Made by a program: the position numbers and the translations under genes. A stretch of DNA of 9,326 bases from Candidatus Saganbacteria bacterium. Its GTDB lineage: Bacteria; Margulisbacteria; WOR-1; O2-12-FULL-45-9; XYB2-FULL-48-7. The DNA is taken from contig JAGVQF010000022.1 in NCBI GenBank assembly GCA_020051815.1, positions 1 to 9,326 on the forward strand, written 5' to 3'. Below the pieces are notes generated by a model. It saw only the letters and a program-made list of their open reading frames with translations. It was not told where the DNA came from and did not search any database. The stretch's first letter is position 1, and each line of letters opens with the position of its first letter. Shown piece by piece: positions 5,051 to 9,326 of this stretch.

Positions 5051-6155
5051 ATTCTACTATCCGATGGTTCCCCGTATCCGCCACATAGACCCGCCCCTTT
5101 TTGCCCAGACTGATCCCTTCCGGGTCGTTAAACTGCCCATTGCCGGAGCCCCGTTGGCCAAAGGCAAGCAGAAACTTACCTTGTTTCGTAAAGAGACAGA
5201 TGCGGTCATTGCCCGAATCGGCCACGTAGATAAATTTATCATCGACCGCGATGGAACGGGGAGAAGAAAGCTCCCCTTCCCCGCTGCCAAATTTGCCGAA
5301 AGAGAAGACCGGCCGGCCTTCAATATCAAGTTTCTGGATCCGGTGGTTGCCGGTATCGGCCACATAAATGTTGCGGTCTCGGTCGATCGCCACATCCATC
5401 GGCCGGTTGAAAAAGCCGGAACCAATGCCAAAACCCCCAAGTTCGGCCAGGAAGTTCCCCTGGTCGTCAAATTTTAAGACCCGGTCATTGCCCGAATCGG
5501 CCACATAAAGGTAGCCGAGATTATCGACGTCCAGGCCGGCCGGGTCAAGCAGGGCGCGGAAGTTGACCTCGCCGGTGCCGATGTAATTTAAGAAGTTGCC
5601 GCGGATATCAAAAAGCTGGATGCGGTCATTGTCCTTTTCCGAGACATAGAGCCGGAAGTTAAAATCAACGGCGATGCCATCCGGGGTATTGAACTTGCCG
5701 TCCCCGAAACCGAAGCCGCCGAACTGGTAAACGAACCCGCCGTCCTCATCAAGCCGCTGGACACGGTTGTTGCCGGTGTCCACTATATAAAGATTGTCGA
5801 GGCCGGTCTCCAGGTCGCCGATCACCGCCACTTTGAGATCGCGGGGATAATAGAACTGCCTCTCCCCCGAGCCGGGCGTGCCAAAATCGCGCACGTACTC
5901 CATTGTCGGCTTCACAACTTCTGTGGTTGAAGGAACTTCACCCATGGCGCCGGCTGCGCCGGAAATGACAAATGACAAATAACAAATGACAAACAAGCCT
6001 AAAATTCCAAATCTCAAACAGCCCTCATCCGCTGGCACAAACCGGCCTCCTTCTCCCAGAGGGAGAAGGAAAGGCATTTTTGTATTTACCCTCTCCCTCT
6101 GGGAGAGGGGGGAAGGTTTAGCGTTAGCGGGTGAGGGCCGCGTAGACTTTTTCAT
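5034..6155 (-). CDS. Secreted six-bladed NHL-repeat beta-propeller protein
   Basis: From about residue 85 to the end, six NHL repeats are readable, each with a variant of 'F.xPxGIAVD...LYVADTGNHRI', for example YIVDTGNNRVQRL, YVADSGNDRVLKF, YVADTGNHRIQKL and YVADTGNHRIVEL. This gives one complete six-bladed propeller, usually a binding scaffold; no catalytic site is recognised and the ligand is unknown. Residues 49-65 are strongly hydrophobic and are followed by SGAAGA, a good signal peptidase I site (after Ala70), so the protein is probably exported. The N-terminus is unusual: residues 6-45 are encoded by a palindromic repeat element and 46-65 by a 7-bp repeat array. The ATG overlaps the trpC stop (ATGA at 6152-6155), implying coupled translation; an internal ATG at 6077 (Met27) is a possible alternative start. 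The last codons come from another repeat array. Confidence 0.88.
   Translation of the reverse strand: MKKSTRPSPANAKPSPLSQRERVNTKMPFLLPLGEGGRFVPADEGCLRFGILGLFVICYLSFVISGAAGAMGEVPSTTEVVKPTMEYVRDFGTPGSGERQFYYPRDLKVAVIGDLETGLDNLYIVDTGNNRVQRLDEDGGFVYQFGGFGFGDGKFNTPDGIAVDFNFRLYVSEKDNDRIQLFDIRGNFLNYIGTGEVNFRALLDPAGLDVDNLGYLYVADSGNDRVLKFDDQGNFLAELGGFGIGSGFFNRPMDVAIDRDRNIYVADTGNHRIQKLDIEGRPVFSFGKFGSGEGELSSPRSIAVDDKFIYVADSGNDRICLFTKQGKFLLAFGQRGSGNGQFNDPEGISLGKKGRVYVADTGNHRIVELRIKY
5963..6018. repeat. Heptameric tandem array encoding the NHL signal-peptide core (8 units)
   Basis: Four near-perfect AAATGAC units (one is AAATAAC) occupy 5963-5990. Four degenerate 7-bp units in the same phase follow (AAACAAG, CCTAAAA, TTCCAAA, TCTCAAA). 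On the coding strand they give residues 46-65, including LFVICYLSFVIS. The array ends 2 bp before the palindromic element. Confidence 0.75.
6021..6138. repeat. 118-bp MITE-like element with inverted-repeat arms and two hairpins
   Basis: The two arms (about 49 bp each) are inverted copies. They begin GCCCTCA-T/C-CCGCT and each carries a perfect hairpin. Hairpin one has a 10-bp stem, TCCTTCTCCC (6048-6057) with its complement (6061-6070), and loop AGA. Hairpin two has a 9-bp stem, CCCTCTCCC (6089-6097) with 6101-6109, and loop TCT. The arms are separated by a short A+T-rich stretch near 6075-6088. No transposase is encoded. The form resembles the dispersed GAGGG-ended palindromic elements seen in several phyla, which are presumably mobilised in trans. 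It lies inside the NHL gene reading frame without breaking it. Confidence 0.7.
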
Positions 6156-6904
6156 TCCATCAGCCCCCTTATCTTCGCCCCGATATCCCGGCTCTTCATT
6201 AGGCTTGTGCCAACCAGGATAGCAGAAACTCCTTTGGCTTTTAACTGCTTGACCTGTTCGGCCGAATCGATGCCGCTCTCGGAGACGACGATCCTCTTTT
6301 TGAGCTCGGGGTATTTGTCCAGCAGGCTGAAAGTCGTCTGAAGATCGACCTTAAAAGTATCAAGATCGCGGTTATTGATCCCGATGATCTCCGCTTTTGT
6401 TTTTAAGACGCGCTCCAGCTCTTTCTCATCATGCACTTCGACCAGACAGCTCAAATTGAGCGAATGGGCCAGGGCAAGAAAAGTGTTTAGCTGTTCGTCG
6501 GTGAGAATGCGCGCGATCAGCAGGATGGCATCGGCGCCGGCGATCCGCGATTCGTAGATCTGCGCTTCGTCAATGATAAAATCCTTGCGCAGGACCGGGA
6601 TAGTCGTCGAGTCTTTGGCCGCTTTGAGATGATCGAGCTTGCCCTGGAAGAATTTTTCATCGGTCAAAACAGAGATCGCCGCGGCACCGCTCTTCTCGTA
6701 AGTCTTGGCCAGTGTGACCGGTTCAAACCTCTCCGCGATGATACCGGCCGAAGGCGACGCTTTCTTTATCTCGGCAATAAGAGAAATTTCCCCCTTCGGC
6801 AAAGCTTTTAAGAAATTTCTGGTCGGCGGCGGCTCCTTGAAATCAACCTTAAGGGCGGTCACTTCCTGCCGCTTGTTGAAGACAATGTCGTCGAGAACGG
6901 TCAT
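6152..6904 (-). CDS. trpC: Indole-3-glycerol phosphate synthase
   Basis: This 250-residue TIM-barrel enzyme is of normal length for TrpC, which closes the ring of CdRP to give indole-3-glycerol phosphate in tryptophan synthesis. Key blocks are all present: AEIKKASPSAG with the catalytic Lys region, AAAISVLTDEKFFQG, VLRKDFIIDEAQIYES, ADAILLIARIL, LVEVHDEKEL, IGINNRDLDTF, VVSESGID, and the phosphate-binding ILVGTSLM. No other trp gene is in the window, so it stands apart from a trp operon here. It is the first gene of the minus-strand run and overlaps the NHL gene by 4 bp. Its promoter lies in the 17 bp before the ATG and in the beginning of rsmH, and it has no Shine-Dalgarno sequence. Confidence 0.97.
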   Translation of the reverse strand: MTVLDDIVFNKRQEVTALKVDFKEPPPTRNFLKALPKGEISLIAEIKKASPSAGIIAERFEPVTLAKTYEKSGAAAISVLTDEKFFQGKLDHLKAAKDSTTIPVLRKDFIIDEAQIYESRIAGADAILLIARILTDEQLNTFLALAHSLNLSCLVEVHDEKELERVLKTKAEIIGINNRDLDTFKVDLQTTFSLLDKYPELKKRIVVSESGIDSAEQVKQLKAKGVSAILVGTSLMKSRDIGAKIRGLME

Positions 6905-6912
6905 GTTATAAT
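6904..6912 (+). promoter_or_regulatory. Extended -10 promoter of rsmH
   Basis: TGT-TATAAT (perfect -10 at 6907-6912) ends 9 nt before the rsmH ATG at 6922, giving a predicted leader of only a few nucleotides. No -35 match is seen at 16-18 bp spacing. The site overlaps the trpC promoter on the other strand. Confidence 0.6.
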
Positions 6913-6939
6913 ATTAACACAATGACTATCTCCTATCAA
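6911..6939 (-). promoter_or_regulatory. Promoter of trpC, predicted leaderless
   Basis: On the minus strand, TTGATA (6934-6939, five of six) is followed after 17 bp by TGT-TAATAT (-10 at 6911-6916). The -10 ends 6 nt before the ATG at 6904, so the expected start is the ATG itself. The -35 lies inside the first codons of rsmH. Confidence 0.7.
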
Positions 6940-7824
6940 CACGAGCCGGTTATGGTTAATGAGGTTCTCGAGTATCTTGATCCAACACCAGAAAAAGTCT
7001 TCGTCGACGCGACATTAGGAGGTGGAGGACACACTCAAGCTTTGCTTGAGAAATCCAAAATCCAAAGCTCAAAGCTCAAAATCTATACCTTTGATCAAGA
7101 CAGCGACGCGATTGAAGCCGCAAAACAACGGCTGGCAAACTATTCGAACATCGTCTTTATTCAGGACAATTTCGCCACCCTCAAAAAGCATGTCAAAGAG
7201 AAGGTCGATGGCATCCTCTTCGACCTCGGTATCTCGTCTTACCAGATCAATGAAGCCGGGCGCGGTTTTAGCCTGCAAAATGACGGTCCGCTCGACATGC
7301 GCATGGACAAGGGCCAAAGGTTGACCGCGGCCGATATTGTTAATAATTATGCCGGTGACGAGCTGACCAGAATATTTTCGGAATACGGAGAAGAAAGATT
7401 TGCCAAACGGATCAGCAATGCAATCATTGCATTTCGCGACCCGCGACCCGCGACCCGCGACTCGCGACTTATTAGAACTACGTTTCAGCTCAAGGAGATC
7501 ATCGAAAAGGCCATCCCGACCTGGAAAAAGCGCGAATCGGTCACTCGCATCTTCCAGGCCTTGAGGATCGCCGTCAACCACGAGCTCGAGAGCCTGCAAA
7601 AGGCCCTCGACGACGCGATCGAACTGCTCAAGCCCGGCGGCCGGCTCGTCGTCATCTCCTATCATTCGCTGGAAGACCGCATCGTCAAGCATACCTTAAG
7701 GGAGAACGCCAAAAATGCTATACTTCAATTGCTGACAAAAAAGCCTGTTTTGGCCGGCGAAGCTGAACTTACAGCCAATCCCAGGTCAAGAAGTGCAAAG
7801 TTACGAGCAGCGCAGATATTATGA
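6922..7824 (+). CDS. rsmH: 16S rRNA (cytosine-1402-N4)-methyltransferase RsmH (MraW)
   Basis: This 300-residue protein methylates N4 of C1402 in the 16S rRNA P-site region using S-adenosylmethionine. Visible motifs: HEPVMVNEVLEYL (7-19), SAM motif I DATLGGGGHTQALL (29-42), TFDQD (56-60), VDGILFDLGISSYQI (95-109), RGFSLQNDGPLDMRMD (114-129), YGEERFAKRI (155-164), RIFQALRIAVNHEL (209-222), ISYHSLEDRIVK (245-256) and NPRSRSAKLRAAQ near the end. Two segments are foreign to the family and are encoded by 7-bp tandem repeats: residues 44-55 after motif I and about 171-182 in the helical insert domain. Compared from memory with the E. coli and B. subtilis proteins, these add roughly 3 and 7 residues. 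The gene is divergent from trpC and overlaps the ftsL-like gene by ATGA. Confidence 0.96.
   Translation: MTISYQHEPVMVNEVLEYLDPTPEKVFVDATLGGGGHTQALLEKSKIQSSKLKIYTFDQDSDAIEAAKQRLANYSNIVFIQDNFATLKKHVKEKVDGILFDLGISSYQINEAGRGFSLQNDGPLDMRMDKGQRLTAADIVNNYAGDELTRIFSEYGEERFAKRISNAIIAFRDPRPATRDSRLIRTTFQLKEIIEKAIPTWKKRESVTRIFQALRIAVNHELESLQKALDDAIELLKPGGRLVVISYHSLEDRIVKHTLRENAKNAILQLLTKKPVLAGEAELTANPRSRSAKLRAAQIL
7051..7085. repeat. In-frame heptameric array in rsmH, first (5 units)
   Basis: The units are AAATCCA twice, AAGCTCA twice, and AAATCTA. They encode residues 44-55, a Lys/Ser/Ile-rich stretch between the SAM motif I helix and the FDQD strand. Confidence 0.8.
7434..7468. repeat. In-frame heptameric array in rsmH, second (5 units)
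   Basis: The units are TCGCGAC, CCGCGAC three times, and TCGCGAC, with no other differences. They encode Arg/Asp/Pro-rich residues 171-182. The high identity of the copies suggests a young expansion. Confidence 0.88.
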
Positions 7825-8111
7825 ACAAGAACGTGAACTTTCGAAAAGCCGTCACCATCCTGGCCCTCTTTCTCACCCTGGCGGGGATCCATCTTTTTAT
7901 CTACGCGCAGAATATCAGCCTCAAATACCAGATCACCGACCTCAAGATCAAACTGAATGAGCTTGACAGCACGACCGCCGCGCTGGGGAGCCGGGCGGCC
8001 AGGGAAGAGGACCTGGCTTTTATCGAAAAGACAGCCAAAGGCCGGCTGGGGATGATCTATCCCGAAGACATCATTTATATTGTAAAGGCGGAAAACCCAG
8101 GGCGGAAGTGA
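7821..8111 (+). CDS. ftsL: FtsL/DivIC-like cell division protein
   Basis: This 96-residue single-pass membrane protein has a short basic N-terminus, one transmembrane segment (about 9-28) and a predicted coiled coil (about 30-56, ISLKYQITDLKIKLNELD). A C-terminal IEKTAKGRLGMIYPEDIIYI follows, matching the 'A...LGM..P' end of FtsL and DivIC proteins. These form the FtsLB-type complex that activates septal peptidoglycan synthesis. Its place directly after rsmH, with ATGA overlap (7821-7824), is the classical ftsL position in the dcw cluster and favours FtsL over DivIC. The expected ftsI does not follow; the next gene is convergent and overlaps the last 41 bp. Confidence 0.8.
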   Translation: MNKNVNFRKAVTILALFLTLAGIHLFIYAQNISLKYQITDLKIKLNELDSTTAALGSRAAREEDLAFIEKTAKGRLGMIYPEDIIYIVKAENPGRK

Positions 8112-9326
8112 CCTGCTGGCCGGCCTGGAGAAGCGGGTTTATTTCACGATAGTAGATCAGTCTCGCTTCGCCCGGTATTTTGCCTTCGATCCTTGCTTCC
8201 TCGATCGCGTCGTTAAAACTGCCGAGCTTATCGACCAGTTTGGCGGCCAATGCCTGGTTGCCAGTATAGACCCGCCCCTGCGCCAGCGCCCGTGCTTCAG
8301 CCGTCGAGAGTTTTCGGCCGGCGGCCACAACCCCCACAAAATCGTTATAGGTTTCGTCGAGCAGCCGGTCAAGCGCTTCGGTTTCGACGGTCGTGAACTT
8401 GCGCAGGCCGGAGAACATGTCGGCGTGCGCCCCCTCTTTGATAACATCGGCCGTCACTTCATAAGTGTTCATCAGTCCGAGATAGTTTGGAAAATAGCCG
8501 ATGACCCCGATACTGCCGGTGATCGTCGACGGGTCGGCCACGATCTTGTCGGCCGCCGCGGCCACGTAATAGCCGCCCGAAGCCGCCACGTCGCCCAGTG
8601 AAGCGATGATATATTTCTTTTTCTCGCGCGCGTACTGCAGGGCCTGATAGATCTCGCCCGCGGCGACCGCCGAGCCGCCCGGACTGTTGACGCGCACCAA
8701 AACGGCTTTGACAAAGACGTCGTCGGCCGCCCGGCGGATGTCCCGCACCAGTTTGTCCACGCCGACGTAAGAGCCGCCAAAGAGAAAGTTCTGCCCGCTG
8801 TCGCCGGTCGTGATCTCGCCATCGACTTCGATCACCGCCACGCCAAAGACCTGGGCGAAGAAAACTTCGTCCGGCTCGATCAGGTTGGGTTCGACTATCT
8901 TGACCTCGTCTTTGCCGCCAAAGAGCTCATTAGCCGTGACCGCGGCGTCGCGAAAGAAGCCGACCTTGTCGACCAAACCCATCTTCTGGGCCAGCCCGGC
9001 TGGAAAGATCATGCCGTCGCCGATCTCCTTGACCTTTTCGATCGGCAGCTTGCGGCTGGCCGAGATATCGGTCAGCATCTGGCGGTAAATATCGGCCACC
9101 AGCAGTTCGAGCATTTTTTTCTGGTCGTCGCTCATATTAGGCGAGAGCCAGTCGAACGAAGTTTTGTATTTGCCTTTGTACATGACCTGATAATCAACGC
9201 CGAATTTCTTGAACAGCTTGCCGAAGCGGTAGATCTCCAGGCTCTTGCCGAAGCCGCCGACGGCCGAGCCGGGCGCCGCCACGATCTTGTCGGCCACCGA
9301 GGCCAGATAATATTCGTCGCCGACGG
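8071..9326 (-). CDS. sppA: Tandem-domain signal peptide peptidase SppA (S49 family), 5' end outside the window
   Basis: About 417 residues are visible, lacking the N-terminus. SppA is a membrane serine protease that degrades leftover signal peptides with a Ser-Lys dyad. Two S49 domains are recognisable, as in the E. coli 67-kDa type. The first, cut by the window edge, begins with YYLASVADKIVAAPG and carries the Lys equivalent to the E. coli catalytic residue (codon 9286-9288). The second (from about 8850 down) has VRVNSPGGSAVAAGEIY with the nucleophile Ser (codon 8671-8673), then ASGGYYVAAAADKIVADPST with its own Lys (codon 8545-8547). E. coli has Tyr there, so the second domain has a complete dyad, as in single-domain Bacillus SppA. 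The stop lies inside the ftsL-like gene, a 41-bp tail-to-tail overlap. Confidence 0.93.
   Translation of the reverse strand, partial: VGDEYYLASVADKIVAAPGSAVGGFGKSLEIYRFGKLFKKFGVDYQVMYKGKYKTSFDWLSPNMSDDQKKMLELLVADIYRQMLTDISASRKLPIEKVKEIGDGMIFPAGLAQKMGLVDKVGFFRDAAVTANELFGGKDEVKIVEPNLIEPDEVFFAQVFGVAVIEVDGEITTGDSGQNFLFGGSYVGVDKLVRDIRRAADDVFVKAVLVRVNSPGGSAVAAGEIYQALQYAREKKKYIIASLGDVAASGGYYVAAAADKIVADPSTITGSIGVIGYFPNYLGLMNTYEVTADVIKEGAHADMFSGLRKFTTVETEALDRLLDETYNDFVGVVAAGRKLSTAEARALAQGRVYTGNQALAAKLVDKLGSFNDAIEEARIEGKIPGEARLIYYREINPLLQAGQQVTSALGFPPLQYK

Noticed and set aside
4616..5057. CRISPR array suggested by regular repeats
   Set aside because: The units are 7 bp and directly adjacent with no spacers, and no cas gene is present.
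5986..6222. A 78-codon plus-strand frame across the palindromic element
   Set aside because: It is composed of the repeat element and antisense sequence of the NHL and trpC genes, with no ribosome binding site or domain.
7069..7692. A 207-codon minus-strand frame opposite rsmH
   Set aside because: It is antisense to conserved RsmH motifs and has no recognisable domain.

Overview
The window looks like chromosomal DNA of an uncultivated, probably anaerobic bacterium. It has a hydrogenase-4-type membrane subunit, standard bacterial housekeeping genes (typA, ybaB, trpC, rsmH, ftsL-like, sppA), sigma-70-like promoters and many short tandem repeats. The combination resembles candidate phyla such as Saganbacteria/Margulisbacteria (WOR-1), or perhaps Elusimicrobiota/Omnitrophota. 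This taxonomic guess is an inference of low confidence.

Layout. Bases 1-451 (minus) hold the start of a HyfB-like proton-pumping subunit with a clear promoter. A Thr-rich lipoprotein with a CHB_HEX_C_1-like domain follows (minus, 506-1036) and is divergent from typA/bipA (plus, 1075-2880). A more A+T-rich AbiEi/AbiEii toxin-antitoxin pair (minus, 2889-4176) has a consensus promoter with a palindromic operator over the -10. It lies next to a 27-codon remnant of a histidine kinase C-terminus. A minus-strand run trpC - NHL beta-propeller - HIT - ybaB spans 6904 to 4316. rsmH and an ftsL-like gene (plus, 6922-8111) start divergently from trpC, with only 17 bp between the two start codons. They converge on a tandem-domain sppA (minus, 8071-9326, start outside the window).

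Two themes cut across the genes. First, there are five tandem arrays whose unit is always 7 bp but whose sequence differs each time (4623-4664, 5009-5050, 5963-6018, 7051-7085, 7434-7468). Two lie inside rsmH, and one encodes the hydrophobic core of the NHL protein's signal peptide. That array stops 2 bp from a 118-bp inverted-repeat element made of two hairpins (6021-6138), which encodes the preceding 40 residues of the same protein. Second, four genes (lipoprotein, typA, trpC, rsmH) have a TGn-extended -10 box only 6-9 nt from the ATG and no Shine-Dalgarno sequence. This predicts leaderless transcripts. The hyfB-like gene and ybaB do carry clear Shine-Dalgarno sequences, so the two initiation modes coexist.

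Every stretch longer than 300 bases contains a gene; the largest gap is about 97 bp (4219-4315) and holds the kinase remnant.
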